64,000 bases of DNA, from NCBI GenBank assembly GCA_010202465.1, contig CP047919.1:767235-831234 (forward strand), read 5' to 3'. This DNA is from Candidatus Saccharibacteria bacterium oral taxon 488 (lineage in GTDB: Bacteria; Patescibacteriota; Saccharimonadia; Saccharimonadales; Saccharimonadaceae). The notes under the pieces are model-generated. The model ran no database searches. It was given only the letters and a program-made list of their open reading frames with translations, and was not told the DNA's origin. This document shows, piece by piece, positions 25,917 through 34,167 of this stretch (position 1 is its first letter; the number at the start of each line of letters is the position of its first letter). A program made the translations under genes and the position numbers.

Positions 25917-26483
25917 TTGGACAAAAGACAAGCATTAAAAACAGCTGCCTATGGTATCTTCTCAAAAAAGGGATATAAAGAGACCGGTATCTCAGAAATT
26001 GCTAAGCGCGCTGGGGTAGCAGTCGGTTCTTTTTACAACTACTACGACGGTAAAGAAACTATCTTTCTGGATGTGTACATTGAAGAAAACAACCGCATTC
26101 GCCAAGCGATGATGGACGACATTGATTGGCAGCAGGATTTGGTTGAGCTTGTAAGGCAGATTTTTGAACAGTCACGAAGCCTCGTTTCGTCCAGTAAAAT
26201 TCTGGCGGAATGGCATAATCCAGCCATCTCTCGTACACTACGTGGTTATTATTCTTCGGGTAAGGGTAAGGCTACGAATACCTTCCATCAATTTTTGGTC
26301 GAAACCTTTACTGGTCGCATGGTGGCAGAAGGATATTCAGAGGAAAAAATTCAGGATATTTTACAGGTTTATAATTTGTTTTACTACATGGATATACATA
26401 TCACTGAAGGCGATTTTCCAGGTATTAGTGGGACGCTGGAAATACTTGCCACTAACTTTGTTAAAGGTATCTTTACATCATGA
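25917..26483 (+). CDS. TetR-family transcriptional repressor
   Basis: 188 residues. N-terminal helix-turn-helix (DKRQALKTAAYGIFSKKGYK, then ETGISEIAKRAGVAVGSFYNYYDGKE), C-terminal ligand domain with aromatic residues. The TTG at 25917 is preferred as start because AAGGAGG ends nine bases before it; the TTG at 25908 touches that site and no ATG is in frame. It is transcribed opposite to its neighbours and sits between 74-bp direct repeats. A 4-base overlap links it to the membrane flavin reductase that follows, which it presumably regulates. Signal unknown; TetR proteins in such pairs often answer to redox-active or toxic small molecules. Confidence 0.92.
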   Translation: MDKRQALKTAAYGIFSKKGYKETGISEIAKRAGVAVGSFYNYYDGKETIFLDVYIEENNRIRQAMMDDIDWQQDLVELVRQIFEQSRSLVSSSKILAEWHNPAISRTLRGYYSSGKGKATNTFHQFLVETFTGRMVAEGYSEEKIQDILQVYNLFYYMDIHITEGDFPGISGTLEILATNFVKGIFTS

Positions 26484-27253
26484 AAAGGAGTAAAAAAATG
26501 GTAATCATCGTTATATCTATTCTTGCGGCTACAGGCCTTATCGCTTGGGGCGTTATCGCCTACTTAGGGAGAGGCCAAACGTTATCGGTCAAATCCATCG
26601 AAAACCCTAGCGGAGACCTTCATGTCATTCACCTAGCAAAGCCTGATAATATGACATGGAAGGCAGGCTCTTATGCCAAGATCACGCTACCCAGTACGGC
26701 ATCTGATGGTGAAAAGAATGATCATAAGGGCGAACAGACAAGTCGTTGGCTGAGTATTGCCTCTAGTCCTGAGGATAATGAAATTATTATCCTAACCCAC
26801 AATAGCGGTAGTCCTTATAAAAAAGCTTTGACGAGCCTACCAGCAGGTAGTCAGGTCAAGATGAGTTGGCTAGAATCTTCTTTGTCAGTTACAGACGGCA
26901 ACGAGCCGCTGGTTTGCTTCGCCTCTGATGTCGGTATCTCAGCAATACGACCAATTGTCAGGCAGTGGGCCGGTAAACGCCCTATCATGCTCTATCACCT
27001 AGATAAGGGGGTAAAGGTCTTTGACAAGGAACTCTCAGAGCTAGCAAACAAAACAGCTAATATGACTTATGAGACCAGTGCTAACCTCTCTCAAAGCCAG
27101 GAACGCTTCAAGCAGGCGATTGATAGACATGGCAACAAGGCTCAATATCTCGTGGCAGGACAGCCCGACGATGTGAAAACGATGAAGAAACTCCTTGGAG
27201 ACAACGCGATGTATGATAACGTCAAATCAAGTACTTTTCGGGGGTTGAAGTAG
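26480..27253 (+). CDS. Membrane-anchored ferredoxin-reductase-like flavoprotein
   Basis: 257 residues. One N-terminal transmembrane helix (about 7-29) followed by an FNR-like fold: WKAGSYAKITLP and the FAD motif SRWLSIASSP (about 87-96), then the NAD(P)-binding FASDVGISAIRPIVRQW (about 148-164) and a late LVAGQPDDVKTMKKLL. Orientation after the single helix is uncertain. It overlaps the TetR gene by 4 bases (ATGA) and ends directly against the stop of the opposing regulator gene (27254), the junction of the inserted cassette. Possible roles: electron transfer to a membrane partner, or detoxification of an oxidant or quinone-like compound. Confidence 0.8.
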   Translation: MKRSKKMVIIVISILAATGLIAWGVIAYLGRGQTLSVKSIENPSGDLHVIHLAKPDNMTWKAGSYAKITLPSTASDGEKNDHKGEQTSRWLSIASSPEDNEIIILTHNSGSPYKKALTSLPAGSQVKMSWLESSLSVTDGNEPLVCFASDVGISAIRPIVRQWAGKRPIMLYHLDKGVKVFDKELSELANKTANMTYETSANLSQSQERFKQAIDRHGNKAQYLVAGQPDDVKTMKKLLGDNAMYDNVKSSTFRGLK

Positions 27254-27568
27254 TCAATATGACCGCATGGGTTGCCGATAGGTGATACTTAGGCAGCTAT
27301 CGCCTGAGCTTCCGGCCAAATTCGCTGTACCAGCCGGCTTGCCGCGCGTGGTTAGCCGCACCCAAGCGTCCCCATACACTTGGTCGATTGCCATCAAACC
27401 TTTATGCCGCAAGTCCGCCAGCACGTTCATCGCCGTTCGGCGTGGCATGCCCATTTGTACCGCCAACACAGCCGCCTCATCACCGCCGTCTTCGTAGACT
27501 TGCTGCAACACCAGCGCCTCGTTGGTGGTTAAGGTTACTTCTTGTGATTGTCTCGTCTTCATACTCAT
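27254..27568 (-). CDS. Small winged-helix DNA-binding regulator with altered C-terminus
   Basis: 104 residues with a MarR/ArsR-like helix-turn-helix (TTNEALVLQQVYEDGGDEAAVLA, then QMGMPRRTAMNVLADLRHKGLM). The C-terminal 13 or so residues (SITYRQPMRSY) come from the cassette junction; the broken copy at 25671-25808 shows that a related gene ends CLRFA. ATG-AGT-ATG at the 5' end leaves two possible starts (27568 and 27562), with AAAGGA upstream. Targets unknown. Confidence 0.7.
   Translation of the reverse strand: MSMKTRQSQEVTLTTNEALVLQQVYEDGGDEAAVLAVQMGMPRRTAMNVLADLRHKGLMAIDQVYGDAWVRLTTRGKPAGTANLAGSSGDSCLSITYRQPMRSY
27294..27367. repeat. 74-bp direct repeat, right copy
   Basis: Same 74 bases as 25687-25760. 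It lies within the 3' part of the intact regulator gene, the usual position for an integration site of a mobile element, although no integrase is present. Confidence 0.92.
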
Positions 27569-27735
27569 CCTTTCTTATGGTTATCGTGAGTATATGATAG
27601 CCAGACGGTCTGTAATTTCGCTGTAAAAGGTTGCGGCGCGGATATTGCTCAATAGCTAGTTTCACCCGCGCGCCGAGGCCAAGAACTTGCTATCACCCAG
27701 GTAGCGCCCGCGGTCACCTTCCAGATTACCGCACG

Positions 27736-27770
27736 AAAAAGCAGCGCCCGAGGAGGTAGACGCTGCTTTT
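27736..27770 (-). terminator. Intrinsic terminator after the Gly/Asn/Gln-rich membrane protein gene
   Basis: Perfect ten-base inverted repeat AAAAGCAGCG / CGCTGCTTTT with a 14-base loop. On the minus strand the stem GCAGCG...CGCTGC is followed by TTTTT, and on the plus strand by TTTT, so it can act both ways. The remaining sequence 27569-27735 shows nothing else. Confidence 0.8.
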
Positions 27771-27788
27771 GTGATGATTCGCCGCTGA

Positions 27789-28235
27789 TTAATTGGTCTG
27801 CGGCGCAGTGTTGGTGGTTGACGGCTGCGCCGAATCCGTTTGCCCTGACGGAGCGGTTTGGTTGTTTTGCGCGGTGCCGTTATTATTCTTGGTCGCTGGC
27901 GTTTGGGAGCTTTGACCAGTCTGGTTCTGGCTACCGCCTGGTGCGCCGCCCGTTTGTCCACCCGGCCCGCCTAGCTGGCTATTCTGGGTTCGACTCATGC
28001 CCGGCGGGCCACCAGCCTGGCTATTTATGCTGCCATTTTGCGAGCCACCGACCTGCATACCGACGACAAAGCTGAGCGCACAGGCCACTACGCCGCCGAC
28101 TGCTAGGCCGGTAATTGCCCCGGCGCTGAGGCCACTTTTGCCAGAGTTTGTGCCGTTTGGACGCGGTGCGGGCGGCTGATCATAGACCGCTTCTGGCGTG
28201 GTGAGTTGTGCTTGCTTGGTTTGTAAAATTGCCAT
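27789..28235 (-). CDS. Single-pass membrane protein with Gly/Asn/Gln/Thr-rich outer tail; unknown function
   Basis: 148 residues. A cytoplasmic N-terminus with Pro-rich PPAPRPNG, one transmembrane helix (about 36-59, AGAITGLAVGGVVACALSFV), then about 90 residues of low-complexity Gly, Gln, Asn, Ser, Thr and Pro, including PGGPPGM and PGGQTGGAPGG. The ATG at 28235 (MAILQTKQ) follows a strong AAAGGAG and is preferred to an in-frame ATG 13 codons earlier. It is 20 bases after the GT2-GT39 gene, whose outside loop is also Gly-rich; it may be a target or partner of that transferase. Confidence 0.7.
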   Translation of the reverse strand: MAILQTKQAQLTTPEAVYDQPPAPRPNGTNSGKSGLSAGAITGLAVGGVVACALSFVVGMQVGGSQNGSINSQAGGPPGMSRTQNSQLGGPGGQTGGAPGGSQNQTGQSSQTPATKNNNGTAQNNQTAPSGQTDSAQPSTTNTAPQTN

Positions 28236-28254
28236 AATTTCTCCTTTCGTTACG

Positions 28255-30966
28255 TTACTCTCTCGATAATTCATACAATGTTACATCGCTACCTCCATAA
28301 TTGACGACCGTGCCAGTTTGCTTGACCCACGTCGTGATTTCATTGTTGCCACCGCCTGGCCCACCGCCACCGCGACTATGCGAGCTGCTGGCGTAATATC
28401 TAACTTTGCCGACCTTCACTAATTGCTTAAATTGCTCCAGCGTCAGTGGCGTATCGCTACCGTTAAATCCACCGACCGCCATCACTGGATGGCCGCTGGT
28501 CAGCTGAATCGCCGCTGATTCATTGGCACTCGCCACCGCCACCAACCAGGTTGCGCCATGTTGATGCTCTACGAGATACTGCACCAACTGGCTATTGGCC
28601 TGCGACGATTCATTATTACTACCCCGCATCGCCGTGGAACTCGGCCCAGCCGTCGGAATGCTACCGGTGTGCGCGACGTTGACTGTCGCCAATGTATAAA
28701 CCGTCGGGGCAAGTGTACAGGCGGATATGGCGGTGATAATCGCCAAGTTTTGTAGCCACCGCCGCGGCACATAGAGATTAACCAGCAGTCCAATCATCCC
28801 CGCAAGACCCAGCAACCCAACCGTCCATATCAGCCACGTCATCGTGCCAGCGTAACCGAGGATAATCACCGCTATCACTGCCGTCACACCAACCAGCACC
28901 GGCAGTAGCCACGCATACGGTTTACGTCTGGTATACGCGCCCCACAGAAACGGCAGGCTGATACCGACGAGTGCCGCCACCGCTGGCGCCATCACCACTA
29001 CGTAGTACGGGTGAATTACGCCGCTGGTCATACTGAAAATCATGATGTGAATCAGTAGCCACAGCATCCAGAAAATTACTGCCGCCCGCCCACGATTCGT
29101 TCGGGGTGTTTTACGCAAAATCCATAACATCAGCCCGCCACCCGCCAGCGCCAAGACCAACAACCAGGCAATATTTGGCCCAAAATCATTGTTAAAGATT
29201 CTGAAAATTCCCGTTTGCCCACCGAAACCCGTACCGCCTGGACCATGTCCGCCACCAGGACCACCGCCCATACCACCTGGCATCATACCGGCGCCGTCTG
29301 CCATAGTCTGCGTGGTATTACCAGCAGTTTGAAGTGCCGCAGCGCCATCCGCACCACCACGTGGTGGCGTACCACCGCCCCCACCACGCCCACCGAGTAG
29401 TCGACCAAGGCCGTTATAGCCAAAAATCAAACTCCAAATATTGTTATCATTAGTGCTACCCACCCACGGCCGGCTACCAGCTGGCGTCAGCCAGACCAGC
29501 ACACTCCACCATAGCGTCGACATCGTGGTGATGACGCCGGCAAACATCACGTGCAGAAACCGCGTGACGATCGGCGGCTTGGCAAACACCAGATAGACTA
29601 GCACCATCGCCGGTAGCACCATCAGCCCTTGCAGCATCTTGGCATTAAACGCCAGCCCCGTGAATAGCCCCGCCAAACCCAGCCACAGCAGTGGCCGTTT
29701 ACCTTCCAGCGAGCGTAAAAACGCGTAGCCGCTGGCGGTCAACATCAATGTCAAAATCGCATCGGGGTTGTTGAAGCCAAACATCAGTGCCGCCACCGGT
29801 GTTAGCATTAGTGTCGCTCCAGCAATCACAGCACTAGTAAAACCGAACTGCCGTTTCACCGCACCGTACACCAACCACACCGAACCAACTCCCGCCAACA
29901 CGCTTGGTAGTAACATTGAGAAACTCGAAAAGCCAAACAACCGAGTGCTCAGTCCCATCACCATCGTCGCTAGTGGTGGCTTATCAATCGACACGTAATT
30001 AGCCGCGTCCAGACTACCAAACAACCACGCTGTCCAATCCTGGCTGGCCGCCTGTACCGCCGCCGCATAGTAACTATTGGCCATACCATTATGGAGCGCG
30101 CCAAACAAATACAACCCACCAGTCAGTACCAACAGCACTGGTAGCGTCCACTTATCAAACCACGACCGTTTGTCTAGTTCTTTATTGACACGGTACAGCC
30201 CTTTCAGATCATCGACGGCCGTTTTCACAATTTTCACGCGGCTATCCGTATCCTCAATCCAGGTTACCGGCTGTTCGTGAATCGGCACGCCCGCCCGCTC
30301 GGTTTTGATCAACAGCTCAGTATCAAAGAACCACTCGTTGTCTTTGATTTTCGGTAAAAACTTTGCGGCGACATCCCGGCGAATTGCCTTGAAACCACAC
30401 TGCGCGTCGCTAAACTTGGTACGCGACGTCCATTTGATGATTTTATTATAGCAACGCGAGATGAACTCCCGCTTCACGCCACGACTAGTTCTAGAATCTT
30501 TCATCAACCGCGAGCCAATCGCCACGCCAGCCTCGCCCGCCACCAACGGCTGAATCATTGGCAGAAAATCGTCCAGGCTTGTCGACAGGTCAACATCCAT
30601 ATAGGTCAAGATGTCCGCTGGACTATTCTGCCAGACCTGTTTGAGCGCCCGCCCGCGACCGCGCTCCGCCAAGCTAACGACCTGCACCGATTGGTGCTTT
30701 TCCGCTAAGTTCTTGGCAATTTCCAGCGTCTTGTCCTGACTGCCATTGTCAGCGATGGTGATTTGGTAGCGATACGGCAAGCGTTTCGCCATATACTCAT
30801 CAAGCGTCGTGATACTTTGCTGGAGGATTTTTTCCTCATTAAGCACCGGCACGACAACATCAATGAATGGACGGGCAATCGCCCGAAACGCCGGCTGGCT
30901 CTCAGTAGCGGCGAGGTGTCGCGACCGAGCCAGCGGTTGGGGTATGGTTGCTGCTTTCATAGTCAT
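28255..30966 (-). CDS. Fused GT2 / GT39-like membrane glycosyltransferase (YkcB/ArnT/PMT type)
   Basis: 903 residues. Residues about 33-265 are a GT2 domain (PVLNEEKILQQS, ADNGSQDKT, MDVDLST, QCGFKAI) like polyprenyl-phosphate mannose synthases, which load a sugar on a lipid carrier. From about 275 onward come around 11 membrane helices of a GT39/GT83-like transferase (YVSIDKPPLA with the early acidic motif), which would then move the sugar onto an external acceptor. A Gly-rich loop of about 60 residues (LLGGRGGGGGTPP ... GGMGGGPGGGHGPGG) lies outside. The fusion couples donor synthesis and use in one chain. TATAGT lies 7 bases before the ATG. Acceptor unknown: lipid, glycan or protein. Confidence 0.9.
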   Translation of the reverse strand: MTMKAATIPQPLARSRHLAATESQPAFRAIARPFIDVVVPVLNEEKILQQSITTLDEYMAKRLPYRYQITIADNGSQDKTLEIAKNLAEKHQSVQVVSLAERGRGRALKQVWQNSPADILTYMDVDLSTSLDDFLPMIQPLVAGEAGVAIGSRLMKDSRTSRGVKREFISRCYNKIIKWTSRTKFSDAQCGFKAIRRDVAAKFLPKIKDNEWFFDTELLIKTERAGVPIHEQPVTWIEDTDSRVKIVKTAVDDLKGLYRVNKELDKRSWFDKWTLPVLLVLTGGLYLFGALHNGMANSYYAAAVQAASQDWTAWLFGSLDAANYVSIDKPPLATMVMGLSTRLFGFSSFSMLLPSVLAGVGSVWLVYGAVKRQFGFTSAVIAGATLMLTPVAALMFGFNNPDAILTLMLTASGYAFLRSLEGKRPLLWLGLAGLFTGLAFNAKMLQGLMVLPAMVLVYLVFAKPPIVTRFLHVMFAGVITTMSTLWWSVLVWLTPAGSRPWVGSTNDNNIWSLIFGYNGLGRLLGGRGGGGGTPPRGGADGAAALQTAGNTTQTMADGAGMMPGGMGGGPGGGHGPGGTGFGGQTGIFRIFNNDFGPNIAWLLVLALAGGGLMLWILRKTPRTNRGRAAVIFWMLWLLIHIMIFSMTSGVIHPYYVVVMAPAVAALVGISLPFLWGAYTRRKPYAWLLPVLVGVTAVIAVIILGYAGTMTWLIWTVGLLGLAGMIGLLVNLYVPRRWLQNLAIITAISACTLAPTVYTLATVNVAHTGSIPTAGPSSTAMRGSNNESSQANSQLVQYLVEHQHGATWLVAVASANESAAIQLTSGHPVMAVGGFNGSDTPLTLEQFKQLVKVGKVRYYASSSHSRGGGGPGGGNNEITTWVKQTGTVVNYGGSDVTLYELSRE

Positions 30967-30973
30967 GCCAGCA

Positions 30974-30979
30974 ACTATA
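30974..30979 (-). promoter_or_regulatory. -10 box of the GT2-GT39 gene, leaderless type
   Basis: TATAGT, seven bases, then ATG at 30966; no ribosome-binding site precedes this ATG. Confidence 0.5.
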
Positions 30980-31042
30980 GATGAGGGGTCTGTAATTTTG
31001 CTTTAAACAAACTTTATACTTAATAACACGTTAACGGTTCTC

Positions 31043-31071
31043 AAAAATACCAACCCTTATAAGATAAGGGT
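31043..31071 (-). terminator. Probable terminator of the HEPN operon
   Basis: ACCCTTAT-CTT-ATAAGGGT on the minus strand, an eight-base-pair stem with a three-base loop, followed by TGGTATTTTTG. It sits just past the stop of the last HEPN gene. Confidence 0.55.
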
Positions 31072-31082
31072 ATAGAAAGTGA

Positions 31083-32065
31083 TCATACCCTATCTTTTCC
31101 CGGTAAGGATACTATCACGGGCATATTGCCATCCATGGAAGGCCCGTATTGGCCAGGTTTAACATAAAGGAGCACTAAAAGCTGTGTGATTATACTAATA
31201 TAAGTATTTTCAATCATTACAAGACTGAACTCATCACTATGCTGACCTATCGCATCATAACTGTCATATGGATTGGAACGAAGTAGTTTATGAGCTACAT
31301 TCCAATGATGACGCATGTACACAATATCAAGCACTTTCACAAAAAGCCCTCTTCTTATGCGTGAATCACTTCCAGCGGCACTGAGCGCTTTAGCAACAAA
31401 ACATATTTGCCGGTTTAAACACCTCTTGTCTGCTTTTGTTTTTGCTTTATATTTTTTACATAAGGATTTCTGTGGTGTTCCTCTAGGACTAAACCGTTCA
31501 GCTATTTTCTTATATTGAGGGTTATTAAGCTCAGATAGACATTCTGTGGCTTTAAAATAATTTAGATAAGCTTCTGAATCAAAACCAAGACTGTCTAATT
31601 CTTTTGCTCTCCTCCAGTAATTTAGCATTGTCTTGAGACCCTTTTTACGACTACTTCCAATGTCCTTTATTATTCGCTCTGCCAACTCTAGACTATATTT
31701 ACTGTACTTCACTGAACTATTCTGATGAATTGAAGGAAAAATATCTACTCCTTCAGCATGAACATACACCCCACTATAACCCCCTCATAACCCCATTTCA
31801 TATCTAATTCCATACTGAAGTAGCCCAAATTCCTGATATGTCCAACAATACGATTCATAACATTTTCTATATCCCTATCGTCACTAATTGAATGATTCTG
31901 AGGGAGAGGATATGTTTTTTGCGACTCAGCCCTTATGTAGTTATTAGAAAACGCAACATTCCACTTTTCGCCATTTAGGGAAACTGTCGTTGAAAAATTT
32001 ATATTACTGGGCTGAGTAGTAATCTTTACCCATATATATGTTTCACTAGATATCGGCACGTTCAT
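31083..32065 (-). pseudogene. HEPN-like (Apea-type) protein, split by a -1 frameshift in a G run
   Basis: As written there are two frames: 31745-32065 (106 codons, ending GVIVGCMFMLKE) and 31083-31769 (228 codons, starting MYVHAEGVDIF). Adding one G to the GGGG at 31769-31772 joins them as EGVIVGVYVHAEGVDIFPSI, one protein of about 327 residues. The second part has an all-helical segment (AYLNYFKATECLSELN) and YMRHHWNVAHKL, similar to the R-(x)-H motif region of Apea-like HEPN RNases. The first part is beta-rich and unrecognised. It overlaps the upstream Ymh-type gene by 4 bases (ATGA), so both are co-expressed. Likely a defence or toxin-like RNase, if the frame is intact in the cell. Confidence 0.6.
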
Positions 32066-33135
32066 CTCCCAGTACTTAGCTCGGGATGTTGTTTTATAAT
32101 GTCACACCCCCGTTTTGCTAGTTTGTATTTAGGAGTGCCTCGACTGCTATATTCATGTGTTAGCAAACCCAGCGACACCATCTCATCAAGGTTAGCTTCA
32201 AGCTCTCCAGAATCTATATCATTAAGCTCTTTGAGTAGTTCGGGGTTACTTACACTACCGAGGGGGTGTATTGTGCTTCCGCCCATATGACGAACGACTG
32301 CCAACTCCCTAAGGTCAGTCATTGACCCAAATAACCTAAGTATAAACATTTGTAGTATATCTAAGGCAATTGTTTGCTGACGATTTAAAGTCGTAATTTT
32401 ATTGAAATTTTGCCTTTTTGACTGTTCGTTTTTCTTTCTCACTTCACTATTATCTAATAGACGCATTGCTAAGCTGCTCAACGTGAGATACTCATAGGCA
32501 CGTACTGGATCATTTATATTACCATCCGATGTATGGCTCTTTTCATTACGAAACCGATCAATAGCCATAGTCAAGAATTTGACGGCACTCTGGAAATCAT
32601 TGTCAACATTTTCTGCTGACGCGCCTTTAATATACAGCCCGCCTTTACCAAATGCTTCAGACCCGGTTTCGTATGTGGTTAGTTCGCGGAGTCTATCGCG
32701 AACAACCTTAAAACTTTTTTCGACAGCTTCTGGATAATGCTCGTCTGTATACAGTTTAGAGCATTTTTGTTTAACATTTTTATGTAGATTTCCTAAAGCT
32801 TGAGTACTTATCGGCTCCTCAGTGTTACTCACCTTTTTACTCTCTAAAAATTCTAGAATACCAATCAAGAGACTACGGCACTTCTTTAAATTTCTAAAAT
32901 AAGTTTTAGCCCTTAGCCTAGCATTAATATCAGGATTACAGTTGACGACAGCTCCATGCCCATCACTAAGCATATTAAATTCCTGAACCTCACTAGATTC
33001 ACCCAATACCTCTCTTAGTAAAAGCTTAGTTTGTGTGTGCCATGATTTATAATTATCATAGTTTTCAGCCCTTTCAAGGTCATCAATCTTATCAATCTGA
33101 GCTTTCAATAGCCGTATTTGTGCACTTTTTTTCAT
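32062..33135 (-). CDS. HEPN/Ymh-type (TIGR02391-like) protein with C-terminal winged helix
   Basis: 357 residues. The middle (about 125-235) follows the TIGR02391/Ymh pattern: YPEAVEKSFKVVRDRLRELT, then FQSAVKFLTMAIDRFRNEKSHT, which carries an R-x4-H HEPN motif (RNEKSH), then AYEYLTLSSLAMRLLDN. HEPN domains of this kind are often RNases of abortive-infection or toxin systems. The last 100 residues look like a winged helix (LDEMVSLGLLTHEYSSRGTPKYKLAKRG). The ATG has GAGAGAGG a few bases ahead and a TATAAT further up, so this is a normal leadered gene. AT-rich relative to neighbours, which hints at transfer. Starts a two-gene operon. Confidence 0.7.
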   Translation of the reverse strand: MKKSAQIRLLKAQIDKIDDLERAENYDNYKSWHTQTKLLLREVLGESSEVQEFNMLSDGHGAVVNCNPDINARLRAKTYFRNLKKCRSLLIGILEFLESKKVSNTEEPISTQALGNLHKNVKQKCSKLYTDEHYPEAVEKSFKVVRDRLRELTTYETGSEAFGKGGLYIKGASAENVDNDFQSAVKFLTMAIDRFRNEKSHTSDGNINDPVRAYEYLTLSSLAMRLLDNSEVRKKNEQSKRQNFNKITTLNRQQTIALDILQMFILRLFGSMTDLRELAVVRHMGGSTIHPLGSVSNPELLKELNDIDSGELEANLDEMVSLGLLTHEYSSRGTPKYKLAKRGCDIIKQHPELSTGR

Positions 33136-33249
33136 ATCTACCTCTCTCTAGATTATACATCAATCAGAAGAGCGATAACTTAGCATGAGTCACACTTTAA
33201 AATAGTCGAGGCTCTTAGTTCTTTACAGCTATTTTACAGCCCCACCCAC

Positions 33250-33255
33250 TATACT
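33250..33255 (+). promoter_or_regulatory. -10 box of the first GtrA-like gene, leaderless type
   Basis: TATACT, seven bases, then ATG at 33263. Confidence 0.5.
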
Positions 33256-33262
33256 CACCCGC

Positions 33263-33715
33263 ATGACTATTCGCAAACAACTTACCACTTTTACTGCCAT
33301 CGGCGTTCTTAATACCGCCATTGACATCGCAATATACACTCTGTTGATATGGCTCACCGCACCGCTACTATTGGCCGTCATCATTTCAACCACCGCAGGA
33401 ATGGTTTGTAGTTATGTTCTCAATAGGCGCTTCACCTTCAAAACCGACCGCCAGCCAATCGTCCAGTTTATTTGCATCACCCTCACCGGCCTATGGGTTC
33501 TACAGCCAGTCGTCATATGGCTGCTCGTCCAACTGTTCGGGATAACCAGCACTTTTGGTTTGATCATGGCAAAATTAGCCTCCACCAGCGTCAGCCCAGC
33601 GTGGAATTTCGCGTGGTACCGAATTGTATTTCAAGGAACAAAGAAAAAACACCTCCCTAGAAGTGCCTTTTCATGGCTCCGGGGGCGGGGTTCGAACCCG
33701 CGGCCTATTGGTTAA
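33263..33715 (+). CDS. GtrA-like flippase-family membrane protein, 3' end running into tRNA-Asn
   Basis: 150 residues as written. Four membrane helices and the family pattern IGVLNTAIDIAIY ... SYVLNRRFTFK identify GtrA/DPMS flippase-like proteins, thought to flip polyprenyl-linked sugars. The last 20 or so residues (LRGRGSNPRPIG) are merely the antisense reading of tRNA-Asn. Adding one A to the A6 run at 33644-33649 would give ...KKKTPP and a TAG at 33658-33660, before the tRNA, so the true end is probably there. TATACT lies 7 bases before the ATG (leaderless type). Confidence 0.85.
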   Translation: MTIRKQLTTFTAIGVLNTAIDIAIYTLLIWLTAPLLLAVIISTTAGMVCSYVLNRRFTFKTDRQPIVQFICITLTGLWVLQPVVIWLLVQLFGITSTFGLIMAKLASTSVSPAWNFAWYRIVFQGTKKKHLPRSAFSWLRGRGSNPRPIG

Positions 33716-33748
33716 CAGCCAACCGCTCTACCGCTGAGCTACCCCGGA
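33674..33748 (-). tRNA. tRNA-Asn (anticodon GTT), CCA encoded
   Basis: 75 bases fold as a full cloverleaf: acceptor TCCGGGG/CCCCGGA, D arm GCTC/GAGC, anticodon stem GTTGG/CCAAT (one weak pair) with loop CTGTTAA, T arm GCGGG-TTCGAAC-CCCGC, discriminator G and an encoded CCA (33674-33676). The anticodon GTT reads AAC and AAT. The opposing GtrA-like frame overlaps its 3' half. Confidence 0.96.
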
Positions 33749-33789
33749 ATACCTGTCGTATTATAGCGAGTTTTACAGCGGTTGTAAAG

Positions 33790-34122
33790 TTACTGGTGGA
33801 CGATTGCCAGGGCTTTTTTCAAGATTGCTGCTTCCGAGCGCGACTTTTCATCATCCGCCGCTTCCCGCCGGTTAATCTCCCTCTCTAAATTATGCCACCA
33901 CGCTGCTGGCTTTTCCTGCCGCAGCACCAGCGATCGTATCTCACCATCACGCTTATCGAGCATGCCGGCTGCCACCAAATTATCGACATGCTTGGCCACC
34001 GTTGAGACTGACTTATACCCCAAAGCCCGCATAATTTCCCGCAGCGTCGGACTATAGCCATTGCCCTTGATAAATCCATCGATGAAGTCCAGCAGTATTT
34101 TTTGCTTTTTTGTTGGCTGCAT
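33790..34122 (-). CDS. LexA-like DNA-binding protein without the peptidase domain
   Basis: 110 residues. The N-terminus MQPTKKQKILLDFIDGFIKGNGYSPTLREIMRALGYKSVSTVAKHVDNLVAAGM is a LexA-type winged helix, but the S24 self-cleavage domain is missing, so the SOS-type autoproteolysis of LexA cannot occur. The rest is a short helical tail. The ATG at 34122 is six bases after a TATACT box. The divergent gene has the mirror arrangement, and the regulator may bind the inverted repeat between them. Could regulate the polysaccharide genes; this is inference. Confidence 0.82.
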   Translation of the reverse strand: MQPTKKQKILLDFIDGFIKGNGYSPTLREIMRALGYKSVSTVAKHVDNLVAAGMLDKRDGEIRSLVLRQEKPAAWWHNLEREINRREAADDEKSRSEAAILKKALAIVHQ

Positions 34123-34125
34123 GCC

Positions 34126-34164
34126 TTTAGTATAACCTGCCCGCACTATTTGCGCTATACTAAA
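34126..34164. promoter_or_regulatory. Mirror-image divergent leaderless promoters
   Basis: TTTAGTATA (34126-34134) and TATACTAAA (34156-34164) form an inverted repeat. Each half contains a TATACT -10 box facing outward, and each is followed by exactly six bases and a start codon: AAAGGC-ATG to the left (LexA-like gene) and AAAGAG-GTG to the right (Wzy-like gene). It may also be the operator of the LexA-like protein. Confidence 0.7.
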
Positions 34165-34167
34165 GAG

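Noticed and set aside
25687-27367. Transposon with inverted terminal repeats
   Set aside because: The flanking repeats are direct, not inverted, and no transposase or integrase is present.
27662-27961. A 99-codon Arg/Pro-rich frame on the minus strand
   Set aside because: Shadow of the Gly/Asn-rich membrane protein gene and of the terminator; no ribosome-binding site.
31745-32065. A separate 106-residue gene between the two HEPN genes
   Set aside because: Its end and the next start join smoothly when one G is added, so a single split gene is more likely.
33790-34122. A full LexA repressor for the SOS response
   Set aside because: The S24 peptidase domain with its Ser/Lys pair is absent; only the DNA-binding domain is present.
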